From: Atopsyche davidsoni | Lineage: Eukaryota > Arthropoda > Insecta > Trichoptera > Hydrobiosidae | Direction of reading: 5' to 3' | Length of the DNA stretch: 64,000 bases | Assembly (NCBI GenBank): GCA_022113835.1 | Contig: JAILWY010000002.1 | Location: forward strand, 9,712,501-9,776,500 | Shown: one piece after another, positions 27,747-38,529 of the stretch | Position numbering within the stretch: the first letter of the stretch is position 1 | Layout: every line of letters starts with the position of its first letter | Position numbers and translations under genes: made by a program | The notes under the pieces: generated by a model | Seen by the model: the letters and a program-made list of their open reading frames with translations, nothing else | Told to the model about the DNA's origin: nothing | The model's database searches: none

Positions 27747-27986
27747 TATAATTAGGCACATTAGTTCACACATAGAAGATGATTTTAAAGAAATTCTCAG
27801 AAAAATATCATCGTGATTTGTGACTAACGAACCACATTTTACAAGTACCACGTTAGTACAAGGGTTAGTACACCGGCCATGTAAGCCTGGGGATGTGGAT
27901 TCAAATCCCACACAAATCACGATCATATTTTTCTGAGAATTTCTTTAAAATCATCTTCTATGTGAGAACTAATGTGCCTAATTATA
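27747..27986 (+). mobile_element. tRNA-cored foldback element with 76-bp arms
   Basis: Arms 27747-27822 and 27911-27986 are inverted copies with only two mismatches. The core between them (27852-27921) keeps the D-arm-like GTTAGTAC, an anticodon-arm-like stretch with CATGTAA, and a T-arm with GGATTCAAATCC. The usual left flank has been replaced by an inverted copy of the right flank. Confidence 0.8.
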
Positions 27987-30795
27987 TACGTAAATAATAT
28001 AAACCTGTAATAGGTAATAAATACGCATATGATTGACGTTCAATCCAATAAAAGACGTACATTTTGTGTTTTCTTATAAATTAATAAAAGTGAAATAATA
28101 CCATTTGAAGCGTAAATATAAATAGTTTCAATTTATGATATTAACATCGGTATTTTGATGAAAAATTTTGAATGCAGTTGCTGTTTTTTTTTCAATTACA
28201 AATAACTTTTATTTTAATAAGTTGAGCGATTTTGGCAAGCGCCACTGGCCGCTAGCGGGATGCGGGGTGATGGGCGAGGGGTGCGGACAACCCCTCCGAA
28301 CCCCCGGAGTTTGTCTGCAAACTATTTCAGAGCTACAACCAAGCCGACACAAACAATCGGAATTATTTTCGGATTCAAAACATCTCTTAAAACCATAATG
28401 CCGCGTGCCATCCTTGTTGGCTTAAGTAAGGGATGAATATTTCACGATGACCGAAACTTATAAGCATTTAATTCGATTTCTTTTTAATATTCTATTACTT
28501 TTTTTATCCTGTTTTATATTACTTTAAATTTATGACTTTATTCTTTTAAAGCAATTTTAAGAAAATTTACTACCGAGGAATAGCTTAAGAATGTCAATAT
28601 TTTACTTTTTATCTCATCTGCGATAATAAAACGCAAAGCTTAAGTAAACAAGGCATTGTAAAAGATTGCAACTACTCTTATATAAATATGAAAAAGTGAA
28701 TAAGCATAAAACATTTCTTCTTCATTTCAATTTATGTTACTTAAATACTAATAATAAAATATCAAAAACGAATTCGTAGATTTTTAAATATTATGAAAGA
28801 AAGCTGATACTCCCGTGATACTATATTTTTGAAAAGTATAATATAACCAAAGCAATCAGAAAAATACAATAGTAAAAACGTCATTATAAAGTGCATGATT
28901 TATAGACGCTTTAAAAAATCCCATACAATAGTAGAATTTTCATACAGATAATCCCATGAGATTAGGAACAACAGAAGGTGGGAAAGAATCCATCGGATTC
29001 GCTATCACGGGTTATGGAGAAATTATTCATAAGGACCTCGCGCCCGATACACTGCGGGCTGTCTTCGCACGAGCCGGTGAGGAATCTTTATTTTATGCGC
29101 AACAATGGCACATCCGATTTATGCGCGAGCGATTTTTGTATGAATAAGAGCCGTGCATGTGTGGGCTGCTTGATTTATGGCTCGGAAGAATCGGGATCGC
29201 CCGGAATTTGAATGTCAATAGATCGCGCAACACTTGACACCGAAAGCTCGCGAGACCCGCGCTACCGACCTTCGTAAGCATTCCGACGCTCCCGACGCGG
29301 TAAACCAAAGTCACAATCGCATTCAAAACCAGTCGCACAAAATATAGAGGAATTATTTAAATGGCCCCTTGGTTTAAATACGGTCTTGCTGCCAAGATAC
29401 GCGACAGAATCAAAACACAGCTCCGCGCGAGCGAGTCGCCGGCGGTACATCCCATGACTTATCATAATTTTATTCGATCGTAAATAAGATGTGCCCGAGA
29501 ACACAATCGCGCCCCACACGCTCGCTATTTTTTTTGTTTGAATCCACGATATCGAGTTTCTCGACCGATCGCGAGCGGAGTGAGTTTGTTTACTGGATTT
29601 CTCGCTTCCTCTCTCTCCGCTGTCGCAAACTACACCTATGGGAACACTCGCACTTCGCGTGTAATCATCGCCAACGTATCGCTCCATAAATATCCTTAGC
29701 GAAAAAATATAAATGCACAGATTATATTCAGATTTGAAAAATGTGTTCGTCGGTCGTAAATCTAGTCTGCTCTCTTCACATACAAAACTTGTTTAAATTT
29801 TTATGAGTTTTTTGCGCCGCTGTGAGTGAGGGGGGTGTTCTTCGCAAATAAGATACATTGTCATCATTTGAGAGACAAAACACTATATATTTTACATATT
29901 TGGTTTACGAGCGTTTCTAAAATATTATTTTAACTCTATTAGGGAACACTTAAGATCGTATCGCAACGTTTTAAACTGCTTCACACGAATCTTTGCGCGG
30001 GTTCCGAACAAACAAAATGAATTTCACCGGCAAACGCGCTTTAAAAAATAACTATCCCCCTGCGAGGGTACGCGGATAATTTATTTGTTTTGATAAAAAG
30101 CTTCATAAATTTTAGTTATATTAAATAATGAATGCAGTGAACTTGCCGGAGACAGAACCTGAATCTCTTTGTTTGTAAGAATCCGAACACTCGGACGGGG
30201 CTGACTTACGGCGTTTCATCTCATTGGTTTCATTTTTGTTCCCGGAATTTCATTTCAGCCCGGCCAGCTCAATCAGCCGTAACGTCAATAAATCTTAAAA
30301 TTACCAAAAAAAAAATGAAATTAAGTGGGATAGAAGCTGGCTTGCCAGCGGGCAACACTGATATCTGAACATTTGCCAACGGAAATGTGAAGTCAGCTGT
30401 TCGGGACGTCCCTCCCCGGCAACGCGACTCTCTTTTCGTATTTTATTACTCCAGGTGACTAAGTAGCGCAGAAACCAAAAATATAATTTTATATATTCTG
30501 ATCAAATTATATTTCACTGTTCAAAAGGATTCTCAATTCACTTAAAAGAAAACTTAAATATTTTTAAATATTGAAACGTACAAGGAGTTCAATATCTAAG
30601 CAATACTAAATAAACTTAATGAATAACGTATTTTTCTTATTTTATATTTTAAAAAAACCCTGTATATTCACGAATCTTTTGCTCAAATTTTCAATTTAAA
30701 AAAGAATCCAATATATTTATGTGGTAATGCTTATATTAAATTTTTAGTGTTTTTTTTATATATTATATAATTAATTGTTTATTTTATTGTTACAG
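27987..30795. other. hth intron up to the homeobox exon
   Basis: 27987-28160 continues the repeat flank (TACGCATATGATTGACGTTC) and AT-rich sequence; 28230-28400 is GC-rich. 28400-28930 is AT-rich. 28940-29700 and 29930-30450 are complex blocks, including TGATTTATGG at 29171-29180. 30460-30790 is AT-rich and ends in the acceptor of the exon at 30796. Confidence 0.4.
29171..29180 (+). promoter_or_regulatory. Exd-Hox composite site
   Basis: TGATTTATGG fits the Exd-Hox form favoured by posterior Hox proteins. A TGTCA (Hth half-site) lies about 30 bases downstream at 29213. Confidence 0.35.
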
Positions 30796-30854
30796 GTTCA
30801 TCAATGCGCGGCGTAGAATCGTACAACCAATGATCGACCAATCAAATAGAGCAG
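30796..30854 (+). CDS. hth: homothorax exon: homeodomain helix 3 and following residues
   Basis: Hth is a TALE-class homeodomain transcription factor that binds DNA with Exd/PBX and Hox proteins and carries Exd into the nucleus. The exon follows a clean acceptor (TTTTATTGTTACAG) and ends at GCAG|GTGAGT. Its first base completes the Trp codon of the WFIN motif. It then reads FINARRRIVQPMIDQSNRA, the recognition helix plus the conserved tail of the MEIS/Hth homeodomain, including Asn, the Arg-Arg-Arg run and the Ile typical of TALE proteins. The last base (G) starts a split codon completed by the exon at 37223, giving Val as in Hth. The exon for the earlier homeodomain helices was not found in the window and should lie upstream, so the preceding intron is at least 30.8 kb. 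If the following intron is retained, translation adds GESQQTP and stops at a TGA. Identification rests on family knowledge and is very secure. Confidence 0.94.
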
Positions 30855-31260
30855 GTGAGTCTCAACAAACGCCTTGATCGACCGGTATAAACTAACACTA
30901 AAATTAAGACAAAACATTATGCAAACTTGATCGCGGATCGTATTAGAAATGGACGAAGACATAAAGGGTAGCGAAATGTCAAAGTTTAACTAAGTAATTC
31001 GATGGCTGATCGATATAATCGCCCGCACTCACGTATGTGCTTCTGGCAGGGAGTTCTCGCATCACAGGATAAGGGGCAGAAGGGTGGGGAGATCATTCGC
31101 TAGCATGCCCGTGGGACTCGGCGTGATCACTAAAAGCTTTCAAAGCTATCCGCAAGAGTAACTCTGCGAGTCCATACCTATTGGCTCGTAACACCATCTA
31201 TACCACCCACCTCCTACCACATACTGCAGCATAGTCGTCTTAATACTCTAGCTTTGGTTC
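30855..31260 (+). other. Complex, non-AT-rich intron start after the homeobox exon
   Basis: The first 400 bases of this intron are far less AT-rich and less repetitive than ordinary intron here. In Diptera the longest ultraconserved sequence spans an internal hth exon-intron junction, lies mostly in the intron, and is tied to intron retention (Glazov and colleagues, 2005). This junction is a good candidate for the same element. Retention would add GESQQTP and stop. That it is the same element is inference. Confidence 0.45.
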
Positions 31261-31374
31261 CGCCTTGTTTTTTTTATTACTTCTAACATACACATTTAAA
31301 ACAAAAATGTTTATAAAATTAAATTATCGATTAATAAAATTAAACGTAAATCAAGTGCGTATTTATTACCCGTT

Positions 31375-31590
31375 ACGGGTTTATTATATTATTACTGATA
31401 TTGGTTGGCCTGGGCAGATTGGTTCATATGTAGAGTATGATTGTTAAAAATTCTCGATTAATGGATGTTCTTCGTTAGTACAATGGTCAGTACACCGGCC
31501 ATGTAAGCCTGGGGATGTGGGTTCAAATCCCACACAAATCACGATCTAATGTGTCTAATCATATTAGTAATAAATATTAGTGTAACAAAA
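31375..31590 (+). mobile_element. tRNA-cored foldback element
   Basis: The core at 31469-31541 is exactly 73 bases and folds with canonical tRNA spacing: D-stem GTAC/GTAC, anticodon stem with one mismatch and loop CATGTAA, T-arm GTGGG/CCCAC with TTCAAAT. The acceptor stem is partly decayed. The left flank has TTGGTTGGCCTGGGCAGATT and TATGTAGAGTATGATTG. Confidence 0.8.
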
Positions 31591-34500
31591 ATGTAATATT
31601 CATTCAAATGTCCATTTCTCAAAAAGTTTTTTTTTTAATTTCCTGTAAATAGCATATTTTTTTCTTACGTATGAACTATCGGAACAACATCTTTTAATAG
31701 TAAAAATTTATTATAGGGGTGTTATGCCTCAACAAAGCGTATGTCACGAGAAGAGCTCGAGCGCGTTGTGTTGTATTTTAATGCCTTGTTTGTATCGCTG
31801 GCTAAATGAAGTTTCAAGGGGGGATTCCCAAGACTTGTTCAGCGATATCGACATGCCACTTCAGTATGACAATGAGAGTAATGCAGCAGAGTTCGGTGGA
31901 GAGGCACTTGCTGGGAGCGCCCCCGCCGCCCCCGCCCCGGGGCCGCTCTAAGGAGTCATAAACCCGCGGCCGTCAGCCAAGCCCGTAATTGTTTACTGCG
32001 CACTAAAGACCGTTAGGCGGGCAGGACGGGGGACGGAGGGCGTAGGCTTCACTATTTGTTTACAATTCACTTTTATGGTTTGTTTATACTGCGAATGAGT
32101 TTACATTTCATAAAAACCTTTCACAAATTTATTTTGTTCAAAACTGCACGTAGAAATTATATGACTAAAAAAAAATACGTATTCGAATCATCGCATCATT
32201 ATTTCAAACGCAACTTATATACGTTACGTTTATACATTGAAATCACGATCCAATTTGAGTTTTACATTATTAGGTGTGTCATTGTGTAAATGAGGCATTG
32301 CGTTTAATTTTGCAGTATCGCAATGAATGGTTTTCCGAATATTTTTTTAATCTCGTCCAATTTTCCATGCGGACGTTCTGGTCGGCCATCAGGGCGGGCG
32401 CCGCCCCCGCCCCCGCCCCGGCCGGCGTCTTCGGCCGCCCTGGATTTATGATCACCGTGAGAATGGCCCTCGACAATTAGTTCCGACCGGCTAATAGGGA
32501 ACCTGGGGACCGTTATCTGGCGATAGAGCGGGGCGGGCAGTTTAGCCGCCCCCGCCCCCGCCCGCCGCCCCGCCTGCAGGGACGCGAGAAGAAAACCCAC
32601 TTCATATAATAATATTTAAAATTAAACGCCAATAAGTTTTAGATAAGATAACATATAATTCCCTGTCAATTGCCAAAGTAAATTTATTTGAAAAAACAAC
32701 AATACAGCTTTATAGTCTAAAAACATACAAACGGTATGAGGTGTATGTGTAGGTATGAATATTTTTTTTTTTTATAAATAAGACGGTATCATATATATTT
32801 TAACTAATTTGAAAAGCGTTGTAGTAACCAATCTTCAAAAATACATTTATCTAATATTTAAGTATTTAAAATGGTAATTTGAAATTCAAAATAAAACTGT
32901 TAAAAAAAAACGGAAAATTTAAAAGAGAGAATAATACATTAGCATTTCAGTCCGGATTAGGCGATACTCGCGCGCACCAGGCATTCCAATTTCCACTGGA
33001 CGTCGCTTTTTTCCGACGATGAGCAAACCCGCGCTTAACCTTTTTCAAAATATTTACATTTTTCAACAACAAAATGGCCGCCGGGCAGCCCCTGCGCCGC
33101 GCTGACGGCGGCTGGAGCCCCCCCGCCCCGGAGAGAGTGATGGATAACCCACAACGGGTCAACGATTTCGGACATTATTCTCTTTTCCCTTTTTTTCCGT
33201 TTCTCCTCTTTGACCAAAGAGCCCCGCGTATAACTAACCATAACTAACAGGGCAGCAGAGTAGCCGGCTAGGGATGGATTGCAAATTGCGCCGCCCCGAG
33301 TATGACTATCAAAGGCTTTTTTTTTTTTTTTTTTTTCAACAGATATATTTCGTGTGTAAGTGTGCGGCGGGTACTCCGTGTGCCACCCCGGCGAATCTGC
33401 GCCCCGAGTGGCACACGATGTGAGAGAATAATTAAAAGTGAAAATGTCCGCTTTATTGTGTGCGGGAACAACGAAAAAAGGATCGCGTCTACTTATCTGC
33501 ACGCATTGTTTTTTTTTTTTTTTTTTGAATGATTTATTAAAAAAAAAAAAGAAGTGATATATATTTTTTTAATTAAACATATTTTTAGTAGTATACATGT
33601 AAATTTAAGCACCAGGAAATTTTAAATATTTTTATTTAAGAAAAAAAACTGCTTGACATCTATCTTGCAAGGAATACGATAAATTGATATTTTCGTGCTA
33701 GCAAAATTATTGTAGATAACGTAATGTAACCAAAGCTTTTTTGTATCAGCCGGAAACCAGTGACTTCACAATGATTCAGGGAATTATTTCTGACATGCGG
33801 TTCTTTCCTATTTGCTGCCATACATCAAAATATGCAATCCAATCGACGACAAAGTAATGCTCGCCAGGCGGTTCTTGCCGAAATGACGGACGACCGTCCA
33901 CATTTTGCGTTTGGCCGCGGTCGCTCCACCGATCTCCTATTTAATGAATTTATTGCACTCGCATAAATTCGTGGATAATTCTGGTTTATGCGATGGGTAA
34001 TTATTAATCTGCAGCTATGTGAGGTATTAAAGTCTGCACATTTGTTTGGTGCATACATTGTGTTCGTTTTAATGCCGTTGCACTTTAACGTCGTTTGTAT
34101 TAACTGATGGTAATTTAAAAGGTGATAATGATATTTATTATTAAAAGTCAAAGTATCAAATGGAAACACAAAACTAATAGCATCGAGCAATCGCAAGGCA
34201 CTTATTGCACAGTGTGACTATCATTACTGAAACACTATTTTTATTAAATTTTGCGTTTATACGATTTTCAACCGTAACGAAAGTAGTATGGGATCATAGT
34301 AACGGGATCATATAAACAAGTCTACTGTTTTTTTTTTTTTATAATTTTTAGAAACATTCCGATTTGTATATTATAATAAGGTATAAAGTTATTCCTTTCT
34401 AAAGTATTGAGAAATGAAAACTGGCCGATCGAATCGAGCTTATGATCTTCTAGTAGATAGAAGTTCCGGAAAATCAATATATAGGCAGTGAGATAGGGCA

Positions 34501-35540
34501 TCTCTTGTGTGATTGGAAAGGCGGTTTGGGGACATCGGGTGACCACCGGAAGCGGGGAGGTCGTGCCCCACCCCGTCCACCCCTGCCGGGTGGCTCGCCC
34601 GATGTTCCATAACCCTTATTGCTTTCTGGCATCCCGTGTTCCCAACTTTTGTACAGTATTTGCGAGAAAAAGACTGCATCATTTCCTTCCTGAACCGAAT
34701 TGCCGCGCGGAGGCCAAGCAAGGAAAACAATTTCCTTACAAAAATGTGAAGTTTTAGCAAACCACTCTTGCAAATAAAATTTACAATACTTATAACACAC
34801 AATTAAAAAAATAACACTAATACTTGCACCCTATATGCAATTTATTGATTTTAACTTACACTACAAAATATCTCGGCCCAGAATGATACATTATTTTCGT
34901 GAAGATTTTTTATAAAAATTTACATAAGTTAATACATAAACATCCTTGTTTTTCTGCTTCCTGAAGACGCATAGCTGTTTTCATGCCTGCGTATTTATAT
35001 TAAGGATAAATAAGGCGATAACGGCGCTCGAGGGCAGAGGTAGCCGACGCTAAGCAGATTTCAGCTTTCGTTCGCAAAAAGCGGGCTGCCAATAACTGCG
35101 GTAATGCATAATTCTTCGTAACTTAATGCGTTCGATTGTCAGCGGCGGGCCTCGCCGCCGGGCCCCCGCCTTTATTGCTTCCTGTTATCCTAGTAACGGT
35201 TCCTCGGCCCTCGATAGAGCCCTGCACTGGTAATAACTCTCGTAAATCAATGGACCGTGCCGGATAATGGACATTCTTATGGTTGGCGGGAGAGACAAAA
35301 AAAGAAGGCAGATTTATTAGGCCAGAAGCTTTGTGGAGGAGTTTTTGACATTTCATTCGCCCCTTCAGCGGCTGCGCTATCACTATTTCGTAACATCCCT
35401 TTGTTGTAATGGCCAATTTGCTCCATTTTCGGGAATTTCTTTGGTAAAATACAACGCATACGTCCTTTCTAACGCGAATAACGATGTTTTTTTTTTTTTA
35501 CGTATTATAACTTCTTTTCCACTTATTGTGTATCTCAATA
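31591..35540. other. hth intron: alternating complex blocks
   Basis: 31720-32050, 32360-32600 (two CCCCCG-rich tracts), 32940-33480, 33740-34240, 34420-34740 and 34960-35460 are complex; poly-T/poly-A runs occur at 33316-33336 and 33508-33552. An X-box-like GTTATCCTAGTAAC (one mismatch) is at 35184-35197 and AAAATGGCCGCC at 33071-33082. No exon with coding support was seen. Confidence 0.4.
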
Positions 35541-35976
35541 TTTAAAAGTTTTCTATACCTAAGGCTATACGGGGTCAGTTATCGTTGTACTATTAAGAAT
35601 ATTAGGACCAAACAAATAAATTTTACTACCTTCTTAAATATCCACAAACCGTGTTTATTTACAATTATAAATAAATTGATAACTTAAAAAAAAAGCATTT
35701 TTATGACTCATCTCAGTTAGAACTAATTCAATAATTTTAATAAGGCATTATTGTAATTTAATTCAAATTAAAATTTTATTAAAATATGTATATTAAATTG
35801 TACGGTACATAGCCACACATAATGCGCAAGTAAATGATTCCAATATGTAACTATTTCTGTGATGGGTACTTAAATATTTAAATCGATATCGCCATTTGCA
35901 TGACACCATTCAATAATATCATAAACGCCCATGGAGAGCATCAGTGAATAACAGTTTCAGTTTTCAGCAAAAACAA
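35541..35976. other. hth intron: AT-rich
   Basis: I see nothing specific here beyond AT-rich sequence leading up to the TTAA-flanked element. Confidence 0.5.
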
Positions 35977-35980
35977 TTAA

Positions 35981-36579
35981 GAGTCTTGGACATAATCGAG
36001 TTTTTTTGATCATTTTCTAGTCTGTTTTGCGAAAAATCGACTGCACCAATCAAAAAAATTTTAATGCAAAAAGTTTGATACATTGCTTCTTCCCAACAGA
36101 ATATTTTTTATTTATTATAAATTTACTATTAATATGATAAATATGTGTTTTTCCGATTAAAGTGTAGGAATTTGGATATTCGTCATGTCCCTTTTCCATG
36201 AGTTCTAAACATTTAAAATATTTTTTTTTTAATTGGAACTAAAAGATTAAATATATACCCTGTGTGATATATTATTTTAAAAATTAAAAAAAAAAAAAAT
36301 CTTTAACAAACTTTAGTTTTGAAAAGTCGTCATTTTATCAAATTTTTCAACATCTTCAAGATTTTATTTTACCATGAAAATTGACATTAATTAAATAATA
36401 AAAAATAGATAAATATATAGTAATAGTTTTTTCAATACTTTATAAAAAAATCAAATTTCGACATAGAAAAATAAAGTGACAATTAAATTAATTAAATGAC
36501 ACGATTTCGCCAGGTAAAACGGTCCTTTTTTTGTGACAGATGGGGGATGGACACTAAGCAAGGCTAGGTAACAAGACCC
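35981..36579 (+). mobile_element. TTAA-flanked MITE (piggyBac type), copy A
   Basis: 599 bp between TTAA at 35977-35980 and 36580-36583. The terminal inverted repeats are short (GAGTCT / AGACCC; consensus GGGTCT). The interior is shared with copies at 51431-52022 (inverted) and 56799-57395. TTAA targets and GGG-type ends suggest a piggyBac-family transposase in trans. It has no coding capacity. Confidence 0.75.
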
Positions 36580-36684
36580 TTAATCACAAGATTTAAAAAA
36601 AATTATAAATGAAAAGTTATTAATTATTGGTTTTTGTGAAGACCATCTCACAGGAAGTACGATTTTACCTATACAGGTTTAATT

Positions 36685-36921
36685 GATTGATAATGATTAA
36701 GAACATTTTTTTAAATATTGAAAATTGATTAAAGAAACTCTTAGAAAAATATATCAACGTGATTTGTGCGGGATTCGAACCCACATCCCCTCGCTTACAC
36801 CTGCCATGTAAGCGAGGGGATGTGGGTTCGAATCCCGCACAAATCACGTTGATATATTTTTCTAAGAGTTTCTTTAATCAATTTTCAATATTTAAAAAAA
36901 TGTTCTTAATCATTATCAATC
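36685..36921. mobile_element. Perfect 115-bp palindrome from a tRNA-cored element
   Basis: Arms 36685-36799 and 36807-36921 are perfect inverted copies around a 7-base loop (CCTGCCA). Each arm is the right half of the tRNA-cored element: T-arm with GGGTTCGAATCCC, AAATCACG, then the flank ending in ATTATCAATC. As RNA this would be a very stable hairpin. Confidence 0.95.
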
Positions 36922-36958
36922 GAAAAGTTATTAATTACTACTGGCAGGTTTTTTTCTT

Positions 36959-37080
36959 TCGATATAAAAAAAATTAAGTGACAATTAAATTAATTAAATG
37001 ACACGATTTCGCCAGGTAATGGATTCCTTCTGGTGTCCGGTTGGACACCAGAGGCAGTTAAAAGGCTGGAAGCAACTGCC
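36959..37080 (+). mobile_element. TTAA-type element, alternative 3' end
   Basis: The stretch starts with the same interior (GTGACAATTAAATTAATTAA) as the TTAA MITE but ends differently, with two small hairpins (TCTGGTGTCC/GGACACCAGA and GGCAGTT/AACTGCC) before TTAA at 37081-37084. The same end occurs at 57411-57675. It lies only 140 bases upstream of the last coding exon. Confidence 0.6.
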
Positions 37081-37129
37081 TTAAAATACCGCCAATGTTT
37101 GCATAATGTCACCCTTCGATGCCAGGCGC

Positions 37130-37154
37130 CACACACACACACACACACACACAC
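37130..37154 (+). repeat. (CA)12 microsatellite upstream of the last coding exon
   Basis: CA repeat 69 bases upstream of the acceptor at 37222. Intronic CA repeats can bind hnRNP-L-type splice regulators. Confidence 0.9.
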
Positions 37155-37222
37155 GTATCCATTTCCCATAAGCCCGAAGCACTTGGCGACAGCGTGTCTT
37201 AATTCGGTGTTTCCCTCGGCAG

Positions 37223-37386
37223 TGTTCCCCCACGCGGGCCCGAGCGGCGCGTACAGCCCGGACGCCACCATGGGCTACATGATGGATGGCCAGGCCCAGA
37301 TGATGCACCGCCCCCCGGCGGACGCGGCCTTCCACCAGGGCTACGCGCACTACCCGCCCGCCGAGTACTACGGCCACCACCTATAA
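37223..37386 (+). CDS. hth: homothorax last coding exon (C-terminus and stop)
   Basis: This exon encodes the C-terminal tail of Hth, which lies beyond the homeodomain. The acceptor is TTTCCCTCGGCAG, with a branch-point-like CTTAAT about 25 bases upstream. The exon starts with the last two bases of a Val codon (phase matched to 30854) and reads 53 further residues to TAA at 37384-37386. Diagnostic segments are PHAGPSGAYSPDATMGYMMD, QMMHRPP, FHQGY and YPPAEYYGHHL, which match the known insect Hth C-terminus (the Drosophila protein ends very similarly). Local GC is very high compared with the surrounding intron, which helps to mark the coding stretch. The exon continues as 3'UTR to a donor at 37418. 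A (CA)n tract and a transposon end lie within 140 bases upstream of the acceptor. Confidence 0.96.
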
Positions 37387-37417
37387 TCCCCGGCCGCGCT
37401 GCCCACACTTAATGAAA
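37387..37417 (+). other. hth: hth 3'UTR, first 31 bases, ending at a splice donor
   Basis: Thirty-one bases follow the stop codon before a full-consensus donor, AAA|GTAAGT (GT at 37418-37419). A strong acceptor at 38765-38766 could receive it. The stop lies closer than about 50-55 bases to the junction, so by the usual rule this spliced UTR would not trigger nonsense-mediated decay. Splicing here is inferred from the sites alone. Confidence 0.65.
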
Positions 37418-37511
37418 GTAAGTGACCATTTCAAATACTTCCACTTGACGCGTTTTCAGACAAACAATTTATTTTAAATAATTTTTTTTTTTTTTTTAAA
37501 AAAGCTCAGTA

Positions 37512-38529
37512 TTGAGGTGTTCCAAAATTAACGCAAGATTTGAGTATGTCGCCATTTAAAAAAAAAAAAAAAAAACAATTTGACAGCTGACAGTTTAGGG
37601 TTAGTAAAAATGAAGCGTTACACGATACAACAACGTGTCTTCATTATTGTTACTAATATGATAAGGCACATTAGTTCATACATAAAAGATGATTAAAGAA
37701 ATTCTCAGAAAAATATCATCGTGATTTGTGTGGGATTTGAACCCACATGTGTATTAACCCTTGTACTAACGAATCACTTCCGTTTATCGAGAATTTTTAA
37801 CAATCATACTCTACATATGAACCAATGTGCCCAGGCCAACCAATATTTAGTGATTTCCAAGTAACAAGTGAAGCTATTTATGTCCCATCTGGATATTATT
37901 TTTTAAATCTATTAATTTAGCCAAGGTGCACCATCATGGTGGTCTTCATTATTGAACAATATTTCAAAAATAATAAAAGCTTGGCAGCCGCAGTTCGAAA
38001 ATTTCATACGGTACGTATGGTCGGAATAGTGTTTTAACTTCGATGTTCAATAATCCATTCAATGAACTCTTTTCGCTGTGCATGGTCATAAGGCTTCACT
38101 TCTTGTGTTAATTGAATTTTGTAAGCGTGGAGACACAGATCTTTAGTTAGTATACGCTGTAGAGAGCTTCTTGAATTTGCAATTCGTGTCCACGACGCCG
38201 AATTGAGGTTTCTGGATTGTCACCGACACTCTTACGCACTGCTTTGATATTGACATTTAAACGGCTTGATTTTGGACGACCAGTGTGTTTAACGTCTCCA
38301 AAGAAATCCAGTCTCCCTGAATTTTTCAATTAATCTCTTCAAACACTAGCGTTCATTATTTTTGAAATATTGTTCAATAATGAAGACACGTTGTTCTATC
38401 GTGTAACGCTCCATTTTTACTAACCCTAAACTGTCAGCTGTCAAATTGTTTTATTTTTTAGTGTTCTCAAAACTTTGCTGCAAAAATGGCGACAAATTCA
38501 AATCTTGCGTTAATTTTGGGACACCTATA
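37512..38529. mobile_element. Mariner-derived element, internally inverted, non-autonomous
   Basis: The ends AGGTGTTCCAAAATTAACG and its inverse near 38509-38526 are terminal repeats, flanked by TA at 37510-37511 and 38530-38531. Both halves carry the start of a mariner transposase: + strand from 37611 (MKRYTIQQRVFII) and minus strand from 38413 (MERYTIEQRVFIIEQYF). The minus half continues with the helix-turn-helix linker region including HTGRP (about 38150-38290). Stop codons, a deletion and the absence of the catalytic domain make it dead. About 190 bp of the two halves pair as an inverted repeat. Confidence 0.85.
37649..37941 (-). mobile_element. tRNA-cored element inserted in the mariner, 12-bp target duplication
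   Basis: GTCTTCATTATT occurs at 37637-37648 and 37942-37953; removing one copy plus the insert restores the mariner sequence. The insert is 293 bp and lies in minus orientation. Its ends are GTTACTAATATGATAAGG and CACCATCATGGTG. The core (about 37720-37780) has lost its anticodon arm but retains the B-box (GGATTTGAACC inverted). Confidence 0.9.

Noticed and set aside
1..30795. Exon for homeodomain helices 1-2 of hth
   Set aside because: Looked for a stretch encoding the HPYPSEDQ-like region between helices; none seen, so it likely lies upstream of the window.
15205..31541. tRNA-like cores as functional tRNA genes
   Set aside because: Position 33 is not T, anticodon and acceptor stems have mismatches, and each core is embedded in a repeated foldback element; they are better read as repeats.
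36665..36977. Mirror-image open frames on both strands (starting MICAGFEPTSPRLH)
   Set aside because: The same peptide on both strands is a consequence of the perfect palindrome, not a gene.
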